Below are positions 24,217 to 32,467 of a stretch of DNA of 32,467 nucleotides, in pieces. The stretch is from a virus. Location: IMG/VR virus record IMGVR_UViG_3300028197_000085, positions 1-32,467 of that record, one strand, 5' to 3'. The first letter of the stretch is position 1. Each line of letters begins with the position of its first letter. Below the pieces are notes generated by a model, which saw only the letters and a program-made list of their open reading frames with translations, made no database searches and was not told where the DNA came from. The translations under genes and the position numbers were made by a program.

Positions 24217-24804
24217 TTATGCTCCGTTGTCTTTTTTTAATTTATCTATAAAGTTTGTTCTAAACTTTTCAAAATCTTTATCTATTTTTTCTACCAATAC
24301 TTCTTCAGTCATACCCTCACCCCATTCTTCAATAGAACCATCTTCATTTACGAATGATGCCTGAAGTGTTGATTTTAAAACTTCTTTTTCAATTTCAGCC
24401 TGTTTTAACCAAGCCTCTGCATTTGATAATAATTTTTTTCGTTCATACTCATCATACTTACCATCTAGTTTTAATTGGTATTCCATTTCGGTAACACAAT
24501 TTAAACACATACCATGTATAGCCTTCATTTTCAAATCGGCCTGACCTGGGTCTGTTGTAGTACAAGTTTCTTTGTTACAGTTAGGAAATGCTTTTAACTC
24601 TTCTCTAAGTTTAGAGAGTTTCCCTACTTTAACTTTGTATCCAGTTCGTTGTTCCCATGTCTGTCCTTTATCATCAGACCAGGTTTCACCAACTTCTCGT
24701 TTCACAAACACTTTATCAGTAAATGAGATTGTTTTTTTAGTTTGGGTTTTGTGTTCCCCACCTAACATCTCTTTTACTGCTTTAATATTATTTAATTTTG
24801 ACAT
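24217..24804 (-). CDS. Four-cysteine hypothetical protein, 195 aa
   Basis: The ATG at 24804 follows an AT-rich leader without an SD sequence (AAAACAATAAGTT-ATG). Residues 72-104 hold four cysteines (C76, C81, C100, C103) in the layout FPNCNKETCT and GMCLNCVTEM, which could bind a zinc ion. Before this lies an SH3-like or beta segment, VGETWSDDKGQTWEQRTGYK. After it comes a long helical region (YDEYERKKLLSNAEAWLKQA) and an acidic C-terminus. It may bind nucleic acid or be a structural knob. It stands between the adenylyltransferase-ligase fusion and the modular 667-aa protein and is co-transcribed with the latter. Not recognised as a named family. Confidence 0.65.
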   Translation of the reverse strand: MSKLNNIKAVKEMLGGEHKTQTKKTISFTDKVFVKREVGETWSDDKGQTWEQRTGYKVKVGKLSKLREELKAFPNCNKETCTTTDPGQADLKMKAIHGMCLNCVTEMEYQLKLDGKYDEYERKKLLSNAEAWLKQAEIEKEVLKSTLQASFVNEDGSIEEWGEGMTEEVLVEKIDKDFEKFRTNFIDKLKKDNGA

Positions 24805-24819
24805 AACTTATTGTTTTAT

Positions 24820-24827
24820 ATAAATAT
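24820..24827 (-). promoter_or_regulatory. ATATTTAT intergenic motif, copy 10
   Basis: It lies in the 35-base gap before the 195-aa gene, 12 bases after the upstream stop and 15 bases before an ATG without an SD sequence. Confidence 0.45.
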
Positions 24828-24839
24828 AGGAATTTTTCT

Positions 24840-27125
24840 TTAAGAGTAGAATAATCCTAGTATTTGATTTAATGATGCAAATGTTCCTGTTAATTTATAC
24901 GTTCCACCTTTGTATGTGAATACGATTCCTTCGTTTGGTACAATCTTATCTTTACCACCTACAGCGGCTAATCTTTCTAATTCCATTTTTAATTTTGCAA
25001 TCTTCTTTGGGTCTCCACTCTTCTGAACATCTTTGATTGTGGAATCCAATCTCTTCTTCATATCTCTAACTGCCTTATCAGGGTTAACTGTTAATGCTGA
25101 ACCCATAAATGAAAGTACATCTGCACCCACACCTAAGAATATATCTTCGAATTTACGAAGATTTGTTTTAGATATTTTTACTTTATCCTGTTTATCAGTT
25201 TTGGTTGCCCAATCTAATACTTTAGAATCTGTAATATTCTTTTTGTTTAATCTAAATGAGTTATCATAGAATGCCCATCTTTTAACCAACGCCATTTTAG
25301 TTTTGTTATCTAATGTAGATGGTGAATTTTTATCAACATATTGTTCCCACCATGCTTGATGGTAATCTGCAACACCATTAGAATCTTTTAGTTTAAATTC
25401 TTTTTGAACTTTGTTTAATTGTGAGTAGTACTTACCTTGTAACTTAGAAAGTTCTACCGATTGTGGTAGATTTACAACAGGTGGTCCTTGAATTGTATAA
25501 TTCTTTTGAACATCCTGATTGATTTGTTTAATCATACCAGCTAATATTCTAGCAGATGAAGTATCAGCTCCAATTGCTTTTCCATTCTCATCATAATCCA
25601 TTGTTCCGTGGAATACTAAAAGTGGTTGTCCATAAGGAATCACATTTACTGATGTTGGGAATATAACTTCTATATTCATAAAGGATGAACCTTGATTGAA
25701 TACTTTATCTCTTTGTGCTTTTGATAAACCTTTAATTGCTTTTGATAAATCTTCCATAGCGAAATTGTATGCATCGGTTAATCCACCTCTACCTTGAAAC
25801 TTAGAAGCTACTCCACTAATATCCAATGCGTTTTCACCACTATTCTTTAGGTGGCCACCATTACGAGCGGCGATTAATCCTTTATCATCTCTATAACTAA
25901 TAGCAAGTGCCTGTCCATCTGTTTTTTCTCTAGTGAATTCTAACTTACCATTTAAAGCGTTTGATATGATTGTTTTTAAATCACCAAACGTTAGATTCAT
26001 CTCTGTATCGAATGGGTGAGCCATATGTCCGTATGCCCCACCTTCGGTAATCAATCCTTCTTTTACTATATTGTTCGGTGAAGTTTCTTTTTTAGGTTCA
26101 TTTTTAGAACTATCTTTTCCTTTTTCAGCATCTAAGAAATCAACTAACTTATATCCTACGGCAGTTGCTACTTTTGTAATATGTGATTTCCATTTGTTAT
26201 AAGCTTGAGTTCCTTTAAAATCATCATACCTTTGGGATTGTGCATCTAAACCTGCAATACCTGATGGGAAGTATGATACTGGGTATTTATCTGGTATACC
26301 ACCATCAAATAAATCATATATGGTTTCTTCATCAGTACCTAATATATAATCAACTACTTGCCAACCTAATCGTTTTGCCACATCATCACCAACTGCCTTA
26401 TATGATTTTGAATTACCATAATATGCACCTGGCCCATCATCAACTGTTCCTTTAGTAGTTGAAAGTGCACTACCCTCTGATATTAGATTGTTAAAATCAA
26501 ATGTAGATAAAAAGTTTTCCATTTTAGTGGATATTTTACCTAATCTATCTGTTATAAATTTATATATCTTTGGATTGAACTTTCCATCGTATGCTTTTTT
26601 GAAACCTTTCTTCTTCGAATCACTATCACCAAACGATAATAACTTTCTAACTTCTGTTCCACTAATACCACCACTCTGTGCTGGTGCTACATAAACATAT
26701 CCCTTTTCTTCATACCCTGTTGTAATTCTATCTGGATGATATGGTTCAAAATACTTACCCTTTAATCTATATCTATCTTTTTCACCAACTACAGTTACAA
26801 ATGCTGTAGTTTCTTTATTGAATTTACCTATAATTTCTTTTGGAGCGTATGGGTTTTTGATTTGAACGATTTTATTTGATGAGATTCCAAACATCTTCAT
26901 CATAATCATTTTCTTTTCGTTAAACTTAAATGGTGATTTTAGATTATCTGTTTTATTAGAAGTACCAATGTAAACATTATCTCTACCAAATTGCTTTACC
27001 AAATGTTCGTAAGTGGCATTATGTCCTTTATGAAAAGGCTGAAATCTACCAGCGTAAACTACTACCTTTTTTTCTATACCTTCAGTTAAGATTCCCTTAA
27101 CCCACTCTTTAATTAGTTTTCCCAT
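24840..27125 (-). CDS. Fusion of NMN/FMN-adenylyltransferase-like and polynucleotide-ligase-like domains, 761 aa, with capsid-targeting-like N-terminus
   Basis: The ATG at 27125 comes 12 bases after the giant fibre's gap motif copy and lacks an SD sequence. Residues 1-16 (MGKLIKEWVKGILTEG) look like a targeting peptide ending in an L-T-E site. Residues 20-195 are a nucleotidyltransferase of the HxGH type: VVYAGRFQPFHKGH (22-35), then GGISGTEVRKLL (152-163), the two ATP-binding signatures of NadM-like NMN adenylyltransferases and relatives. Residues about 365-761 carry the covalent nucleotidyltransferase motifs of DNA/RNA ligases: KTDG (401-404, putative AMP-lysine K401), NIEVIFP (484-490), NEGIVFTY (731-738) and YKLTG (743-747). 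LISEG (214-218) and LITEG (358-362) sit at the domain borders and may be cut by the head protease. The reaction is not proven: NAD synthesis, nucleotide activation and nick sealing are options. Confidence 0.75.
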   Translation of the reverse strand: MGKLIKEWVKGILTEGIEKKVVVYAGRFQPFHKGHNATYEHLVKQFGRDNVYIGTSNKTDNLKSPFKFNEKKMIMMKMFGISSNKIVQIKNPYAPKEIIGKFNKETTAFVTVVGEKDRYRLKGKYFEPYHPDRITTGYEEKGYVYVAPAQSGGISGTEVRKLLSFGDSDSKKKGFKKAYDGKFNPKIYKFITDRLGKISTKMENFLSTFDFNNLISEGSALSTTKGTVDDGPGAYYGNSKSYKAVGDDVAKRLGWQVVDYILGTDEETIYDLFDGGIPDKYPVSYFPSGIAGLDAQSQRYDDFKGTQAYNKWKSHITKVATAVGYKLVDFLDAEKGKDSSKNEPKKETSPNNIVKEGLITEGGAYGHMAHPFDTEMNLTFGDLKTIISNALNGKLEFTREKTDGQALAISYRDDKGLIAARNGGHLKNSGENALDISGVASKFQGRGGLTDAYNFAMEDLSKAIKGLSKAQRDKVFNQGSSFMNIEVIFPTSVNVIPYGQPLLVFHGTMDYDENGKAIGADTSSARILAGMIKQINQDVQKNYTIQGPPVVNLPQSVELSKLQGKYYSQLNKVQKEFKLKDSNGVADYHQAWWEQYVDKNSPSTLDNKTKMALVKRWAFYDNSFRLNKKNITDSKVLDWATKTDKQDKVKISKTNLRKFEDIFLGVGADVLSFMGSALTVNPDKAVRDMKKRLDSTIKDVQKSGDPKKIAKLKMELERLAAVGGKDKIVPNEGIVFTYKGGTYKLTGTFASLNQILGLFYS

Positions 27126-27129
27126 AGTA

Positions 27130-27137
27130 ATAAATAT
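27130..27137 (-). promoter_or_regulatory. ATATTTAT intergenic motif, copy 11
   Basis: It lies in a 19-base gap, 7 bases after the fibre stop and only 4 bases before the ATG at 27125 (ATATTTATTACTATG). If it is a promoter, the mRNA would be leaderless or start inside the coding region, so here another role (translation or processing) must be considered. Confidence 0.4.
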
Positions 27138-27144
27138 AGTTTAA

Positions 27145-30100
27145 TTAATTATTAGAACCTTTTTCTAATTTATTAATTCTTTCTGTTAATTTTTCAATCG
27201 TATCTGATTGTTCTTTTACTGCTTCAATTAATACTGCCGTTAGTTTTTCATAATCCACAGTCTTATATAGTGTATCTTCTTCACCGTCTACATATGGTAG
27301 TGTGTGTTCATGTACTATATCAGGAATAACCGATTCAACTTCCTGTGCTATAAGCCCTAAATCATGTTTACCTTTTCTATTACCATTATTCCAATCATAC
27401 TCAACACCTCTAAGTGCTTTGATTTTATCTAATGGATTTTCAATTGTTTTAATGTTATCTTTAAGTCTTTCATCTGATATAGTTGATGAGAATGCGATAA
27501 CATCACCATCAACGTGTAATGTACCATTATCTAACAATCTCATATCCTCACCACCAGCAGTGTACCATCTAATACCTACAGATGCATCGTAGAATGTATA
27601 ATCGTGAGTGTTACCTGAATAAACATCAGTTGAAGTTGAGTTTCTTCTTCTATCATCTTCTAAACGGAACGCAGTTCCACTTAAAGCCATACCATAGTTT
27701 CCATCTGCTGAATAGGTTGTGTTAGTTGATGCGATTGTAATCTGATTTGAGTTTTTAGAAAGAGATACATTACTTCCAGCTCTGAAATCAATAGTTGCAC
27801 CAGACTCAACTTCAGAAGCTTCACTGGAATCAACAGATAAATTTAATGAATAACTACTACCAGCAGATGGTATTGCTTGTGTTGATAATACACCTGATGC
27901 GTTAGCGATAATCATTCTGTTTCCAGTTCCTGATAAACTAGATATAGTTGTATTACCAGATTCATCTAAATTAAATAAAGTATTTGCAGTTCCTGTAGTG
28001 TGATGGCCTATACTAAATGTATTTGTACCATTATTATTAGAATCAAAATTCATTCTAATATGGCCAAATGAGTTTATAGTAATATCATCACTATAAACCC
28101 CATTATCTGTTGATGTTATAGAATGGTTAAAGTTAGTTCCGTATGAATCAGAATCCCACGTAAAGTAAATTCCACCAAATCTATATAGATTAGAGTAAGC
28201 GTTATTTACGGATTTACCATAAATATCTCCAGATACAGTTGTATTTCCTGAAACTGTGAGTACTCCATTAACATCGGCACCTGTACTGTTGATAGTCATT
28301 CTTCGAGTTGTACCATATACAAATTGTAAGTTACCTGCGGAGTTTGTAGTTAAATTATCTGGTGATTCGTAAATTTTTGTATTACCACTAGTCCAACTTA
28401 TTCCTTCGTTTGGTCCCGGGTCATTAAATGACATTTGACCTACATTACTTAATGTATTGTTTGCCATATTGATACCGACCGTTGTTAATGTTCCAGTCAA
28501 ACTACCACCAGCTAATGGTAGTTTAGTTGAATCAGTTCCACCTGTTGAGGATATTGTTACTGTACCTTCTGATTCTGAAATACTAACATTTGTTCCTGCT
28601 TTAAGGGTTAATGTTTCAGTTGAACCTAGTGCAGTTCCAGTTTCACCATCTTCTGTTCTTACACCTCTAGTACTTTGTGTATTAGTCCACGGAACGTTAA
28701 CTACCGCTTGTCCAGCTGAGTTTAATTGTAAACCATAAGTTCTACCAGCAGTTGCTGATACTGTGTTAGCTGCTACTGATTGGTCTGTATTACTGAATAA
28801 TTCAATACCACCTCGCACAGTCGCTGTTGCTTCTGGTAATGAATAGTTATTAGCCGATGCTGCAATTCCATCTAATTTATTTTTTAGAGTAGTAGTGAAG
28901 TTTTCTTGAGTTAAACCACCAGCACCAACTGAATAAGTTGTGTTAGTATCTGTTGAACTAAATGTTACTGTACCTTCTGATTCTGAAATACTAACATTTG
29001 TTCCTGCTGTAAGGGTTAAGGTTTCATTTGCCTCTAATGCAGTTCCAGTTTCACCATCTGTTGTTCTTACACCTCTAAATGTGTTTGTATCTGTATTGGT
29101 ATCAGTCCAAGGAACGTTAACATACATTTTTTCTGAACTTAATTCAACTGGATAGTTTTTACCTGATTCGGTATATCCAATTTTAAAACCACCTCTTGTT
29201 AATGCAGTTCCTAATGGTAATGAGTATGTAAAGTTATTTGCGTTAGTTGCTCCTGTATAACCTAAGTTAGCTAAAGTTAATGTTCTCGTAGCAACTGTTC
29301 CGTTTGCATCAGTAACGTGACCCGAAGTATCCGTTGTTATATTAAAATCTAAATCAGAAATTACAGTAGCACCAGTCAATGCAGTTGTATCGATGTTGAT
29401 ATCATCACCAGGATGTGTTGGGTGAGAATATGAACTTCCACCACCACCTGCAGATGCGGATGTAAATGATAATTTACCAGAATGAACATCCATTCTAACA
29501 AATTTGTTTTCTTTTTGAGTAATTAATCCCCCACTACCACTAAATGAAGAACTAACAATGTTATCTTGTTTTAGGTTTAGATATAACTCATCCCACTTAT
29601 CATTTTTCGAACCTAATGCGAAACTTGAAGTTGTATTCTCTAATCTATGTTCAGGAACAAAGTTTCCATAATGACCCGTTGTTGATGGATTATCATGCCA
29701 AGTTAAGTAAGTATCTTTTAAGTGAAGATTTTGTACATCTAATGCTGGTATCCTAGCAGGTTCTACCATTCTCATTTCAGTAAGTGCGAATCCTAAAGTA
29801 AACGAACCACTAGCTAGGTTTCTACCACCAAATCGTTTACCTTCTTGAAATCTTTGTGGCATTTTAACCGAACCACTATATCTACTACTAATCTTAACTT
29901 TAACACCATATACATCACTACCAGATGGTGGTGGTTGTGTTGCTCTACTGAATTCGTATTGATGTTGATTATATTTACTTTCAGAAGTCCACGTTGTTAC
30001 AATATCAGTTAGTGGTACATCAAATACAGTCCAACTAGCGTTTGTAGCTTTTGTATCTTTGTAACTTTTTTCCCAAACAGTATCTGAAGTACTACCAGAG

Positions 30101-32467
30101 GTTACGTTAACTTCTACTTTATATTCAGGATTAAATCCACTAAATGAACCTGTCGATGGGTGAGCCGTTCCTCTCATCGCAAACTGTAGATGTGTTCCTA
30201 CTGATTTAGAAGATAGGATATCTTGTAAGTTTATATTATCTGTTTCTATAGTTGAAAATGCATTCGAAGCAGTTTTTGCATTAACAGCGTTAAATATAAG
30301 TTTAGATGAGGTTACTTGATTAAATACTAACTGATTACCAATTAGTTGAGTTGGTAAACTACCTGATGCACGTGCTGCTGTTGTTGCATCTGAGTTTTCT
30401 ATAAATACATAATCATTGTTTACACCACTAATATCTTTCCAACTTTTGAATTCTTCAGGATACCCAATTCCATCATTTGTTACTTTAGTTAAAAACTGAG
30501 GTGAGGTTGAAAATGCACCACCTAATGTAAATGATTGGTGATTTCCAACAATTACAGAACCCGTATGAACCAGTTTTGCTGTTGTACTTGAATTGTAACT
30601 TTCACCCATCATAAAACCATCAGTTTCAGAACCCAATCTTACATCATTTCCATCTTTAGAATATGCCTCAACAAATGGTAGACTATACTTAACACTTGTA
30701 ATTTTTGGGTTTTTAACACCTGTTTCTACAATCTTACCTGCTAGGAATGTATCTTGTCCGTAAACTCTTTCTGCCTGTATATTACCTTTTACATCTAACT
30801 TAGTAGGGGTTAGATTTAATAAAGATGAACTTATTTCAAATGTAGTTTCGTTACCCTGTACTCTACCCGCTGGAGATTTAAAATCAAATTCATTTGCAAA
30901 TATAGTCATATCCGAACCTGATATTCTACCGCCAGTAAAATTAATCTTAGAACCTGTTACCTGTCCATCTGATTTTTGAATATACTGTGATGATGATATT
31001 TCACCACTACCACTAATTTTTAAAATAGAACCTCTACTAAATGAACCTGAAAGTGTACCCATTCTAATAGTACCATCACCAAATCTTAACTTTTCAGCGA
31101 ATGTAAGTGAGAATGGCATATCAAACTTCTGTTGTTTTTGTGAAATATCAAAAAATGCCTTTTGAAAGTTTACAGATGCATCTGTATTAATTACTGTAGC
31201 AGAAATTCTGTCAGTAACACCGATATCACCTTCTGCAGTTCCGAATCCGAAGAAATTAGAATTGAGTAACCCATTTAAGTTCAATGGAACAGTTGTTGAA
31301 TGAGGATAAATAGAAGAACCTTGATTAGAAGTCGGTGGTCCTAAAGTACCAGTGTCGTTAAATCCTCTACTCATTTCTTGAGTGGTTGTTACTCCACTCC
31401 CAGATGTAAGAAATTTACCTCTTGAATCAATATCTGTAGGGAATATACCATTTCTTAATATTGCCTTAGAACCTAATGTAAATGAACCACTTGTTATATT
31501 GTGATGTACTTTAAATGGTAATCCTCTTAGTTTTCTAGTTGTTGCATCTACACTATGTCCTGGCATTACTTTGTTAACATCATAAGCTGCACCGATTCTT
31601 AACCAATTTACAGGATATGCGTTAGAGATACTTACTGCTCCATTTTCAGCTTCTAATTTATGAGTATCATCTAATCCCCCAACTGCTCCGTTTCCTGAAG
31701 CGTACGCATTTTCTACGTTAACCCCATTACCATTATTATGAAGAACTTCATCTAATAATGGATTAATATAATACCCTTCGGCAAGAATCATAATATGAGA
31801 AGTAGGTGTGGCTGTTGTACTTGACCCACCATTTATATCTACATTCTTAGTTTGAATGTGTTCAACCGTAATTTCTGGAGTATCACCATTTACGATGTCA
31901 TTGCGGAATTCAGTTCCAAATTCGGATGATGAAATAAATGATGGAAATGATGGATATTCTCTTTCGTTACTACCTCTAAGTTTTTCAACCTGAAGATTTG
32001 CCGCGTATTTTGTTTCTGATGTATAGCTATCAATAGTTGCACCTGAAGTCTCTACGAATCCCTGCGACATTACTGGATAGTATGGCATAATATTTATAGA
32101 TGCAGTTGCTGTAGGTTTTATTCCAAGTTTTTCAAAAGCTTCTTGAATATTATAGGTTGAATTTGCCCAATTACCACCGTTAAAACCGGCTTTAATAACC
32201 GAATATAATTTAGGAATTTCTGTAGGAGATAACTCTCTTCCAAAATAGATGAATGGGGAATCAAAAATATCTTTTAATTTCATCCCAGCTTCATTTGCAG
32301 TATTCCAATGTCCTGTAGCATTCTCTGCGTTAGTATATGCTGAACTCCTACTTATCGCGGTGGAGATGGTAGTTAAAATAGATTTATCTATTGTTAATTC
32401 AGTAGAAAGTGATAATCCAGCTATTTCTGGTAATGTTCTATTGGCGTTATGTACTATTGTTTGAACG
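27145..32467 (-). CDS. Giant tail fibre with C-terminal S74 chaperone/autoprotease, 5' end outside window
   Basis: The frame is open from the stop at 27145 to the right edge (about 1774 codons), so the true start lies outside. The Met at 32283 (MKLKDIFDSP) is internal: upstream codons continue without a stop (ending ATGHWNTANEAG) and no SD sequence precedes it. The C-terminal 110 residues start at SDERLKDNI (about 27477) and read through LRGVEYDWN, LGLIAQEVESVIPD and a coiled coil ending INKLEKGSNN. This is the Peptidase_S74 intramolecular chaperone that trims itself off after trimer assembly, with the Ser of SDERLK as nucleophile. The fibre body contains LANLGYTGATNAN shared with the adhesin at 1-2183, and a 114-base duplicated module encoding RGVRT.DGETGTAL and GTNVSISESEGTVT (28556-28669 and 28964-29077). 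Likely a receptor-binding tail fibre. Confidence 0.9.
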   Translation of the reverse strand, partial: VQTIVHNANRTLPEIAGLSLSTELTIDKSILTTISTAISRSSAYTNAENATGHWNTANEAGMKLKDIFDSPFIYFGRELSPTEIPKLYSVIKAGFNGGNWANSTYNIQEAFEKLGIKPTATASINIMPYYPVMSQGFVETSGATIDSYTSETKYAANLQVEKLRGSNEREYPSFPSFISSSEFGTEFRNDIVNGDTPEITVEHIQTKNVDINGGSSTTATPTSHIMILAEGYYINPLLDEVLHNNGNGVNVENAYASGNGAVGGLDDTHKLEAENGAVSISNAYPVNWLRIGAAYDVNKVMPGHSVDATTRKLRGLPFKVHHNITSGSFTLGSKAILRNGIFPTDIDSRGKFLTSGSGVTTTQEMSRGFNDTGTLGPPTSNQGSSIYPHSTTVPLNLNGLLNSNFFGFGTAEGDIGVTDRISATVINTDASVNFQKAFFDISQKQQKFDMPFSLTFAEKLRFGDGTIRMGTLSGSFSRGSILKISGSGEISSSQYIQKSDGQVTGSKINFTGGRISGSDMTIFANEFDFKSPAGRVQGNETTFEISSSLLNLTPTKLDVKGNIQAERVYGQDTFLAGKIVETGVKNPKITSVKYSLPFVEAYSKDGNDVRLGSETDGFMMGESYNSSTTAKLVHTGSVIVGNHQSFTLGGAFSTSPQFLTKVTNDGIGYPEEFKSWKDISGVNNDYVFIENSDATTAARASGSLPTQLIGNQLVFNQVTSSKLIFNAVNAKTASNAFSTIETDNINLQDILSSKSVGTHLQFAMRGTAHPSTGSFSGFNPEYKVEVNVTSGSTSDTVWEKSYKDTKATNASWTVFDVPLTDIVTTWTSESKYNQHQYEFSRATQPPPSGSDVYGVKVKISSRYSGSVKMPQRFQEGKRFGGRNLASGSFTLGFALTEMRMVEPARIPALDVQNLHLKDTYLTWHDNPSTTGHYGNFVPEHRLENTTSSFALGSKNDKWDELYLNLKQDNIVSSSFSGSGGLITQKENKFVRMDVHSGKLSFTSASAGGGGSSYSHPTHPGDDINIDTTALTGATVISDLDFNITTDTSGHVTDANGTVATRTLTLANLGYTGATNANNFTYSLPLGTALTRGGFKIGYTESGKNYPVELSSEKMYVNVPWTDTNTDTNTFRGVRTTDGETGTALEANETLTLTAGTNVSISESEGTVTFSSTDTNTTYSVGAGGLTQENFTTTLKNKLDGIAASANNYSLPEATATVRGGIELFSNTDQSVAANTVSATAGRTYGLQLNSAGQAVVNVPWTNTQSTRGVRTEDGETGTALGSTETLTLKAGTNVSISESEGTVTISSTGGTDSTKLPLAGGSLTGTLTTVGINMANNTLSNVGQMSFNDPGPNEGISWTSGNTKIYESPDNLTTNSAGNLQFVYGTTRRMTINSTGADVNGVLTVSGNTTVSGDIYGKSVNNAYSNLYRFGGIYFTWDSDSYGTNFNHSITSTDNGVYSDDITINSFGHIRMNFDSNNNGTNTFSIGHHTTGTANTLFNLDESGNTTISSLSGTGNRMIIANASGVLSTQAIPSAGSSYSLNLSVDSSEASEVESGATIDFRAGSNVSLSKNSNQITIASTNTTYSADGNYGMALSGTAFRLEDDRRRNSTSTDVYSGNTHDYTFYDASVGIRWYTAGGEDMRLLDNGTLHVDGDVIAFSSTISDERLKDNIKTIENPLDKIKALRGVEYDWNNGNRKGKHDLGLIAQEVESVIPDIVHEHTLPYVDGEEDTLYKTVDYEKLTAVLIEAVKEQSDTIEKLTERINKLEKGSNN
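28556..29077 (-). repeat. Direct repeat pair (28556-28669 and 28964-29077) inside fibre gene
   Basis: Two 114-base in-frame copies lie 408 bases (136 codons) apart. Each encodes RGVRT-D-GETGTAL, ETLTL-AGTNVSISESEGTVT. The copies differ at few positions, so duplication is fairly recent or kept alike by recombination. Confidence 0.88.

Noticed and set aside
3968-27137. ATAAATAT on the plus strand read as T4 late promoters driving antisense transcription
   Set aside because: No plus-strand genes exist in the window for them to serve; the consistent position before minus-strand genes favours a sense-direction role.
32281-32310. MKLKDIFDSP in the giant fibre as another capsid-targeting start
   Set aside because: There is no SD sequence, no [LI]-x-E site follows and the frame continues upstream; the match to MKLKDLL is probably chance.
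32249-32464. Short plus-strand reading frame at the right edge
   Set aside because: It is antisense to the open fibre frame, has no ribosome site and low-complexity shadow composition.

Overview
The window is a stretch of a tailed-phage genome from the virion-assembly region of a T4-related myovirus-type phage. Every supported gene reads on the minus strand, so the genetic order runs from high to low coordinates. Base composition is AT-rich, genes are packed with 0-150 base gaps, and no tRNA, rRNA, integrase, transposon or CRISPR array is visible. The T4-type core is recognisable: large terminase (gp17-like), portal (gp20-like), prohead protease (gp21-like), acidic scaffold (gp22-like) and major capsid protein (gp23-like). 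Divergence from T4, PhoH beside the capsid gene and the adhesin style point to an environmental, probably marine, distant T4 relative. The host cannot be fixed. Two small membrane proteins (21.2-22.1 kb) resemble proteins I associate with Bacteroidota phages, but most phage genes carry strong Shine-Dalgarno (SD) sequences, so this is only a suggestion.

Layout in transcription order. 32.5-27.1 kb: a giant fibre with a C-terminal S74 autoprotease/chaperone, whose 5' end lies outside the window. 27.1-24.8 kb: a fusion of an NMN/FMN-adenylyltransferase-like domain with a polynucleotide-ligase-like domain. 24.8-22.2 kb: a four-cysteine protein and a modular 667-residue protein. 22.1-21.2 kb: two membrane-anchored proteins. 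21.2-17.7 kb: terminase and portal, without the tail sheath and tube genes that T4 has between them. 17.6-11.8 kb: a tightly coupled cluster (282 aa, 165 aa, a 44-aa gene, protease, a 991-aa modular protein, 131 aa, 105 aa). 11.75 kb: a ribosomal protein bS21 homologue behind a terminator-like hairpin. 11.3-8.6 kb: scaffold and major capsid protein as a unit with its own T4-late-like box and terminator. 8.5 kb: PhoH-like ATPase. 7.8 kb to the left edge: tail/adhesin genes built from shared repeat modules, the last running off the left edge.

Three observations stand out. (1) Many capsid-cluster proteins start with a short peptide ending in [LI]-x-E, like T4 capsid-targeting sequences cut by the gp21 protease; the adenylyltransferase-ligase fusion carries one too, which suggests it is packaged and injected. 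(2) The 991-aa protein looks like four former genes fused in frame, each module still beginning with an SD sequence and ATG followed by such a peptide. (3) Every intergenic gap of at least 35 bases, plus one of 19, has the octamer ATATTTAT on the coding strand, except the scaffold/capsid gap, which has the T4-late-type TATAAATA instead.
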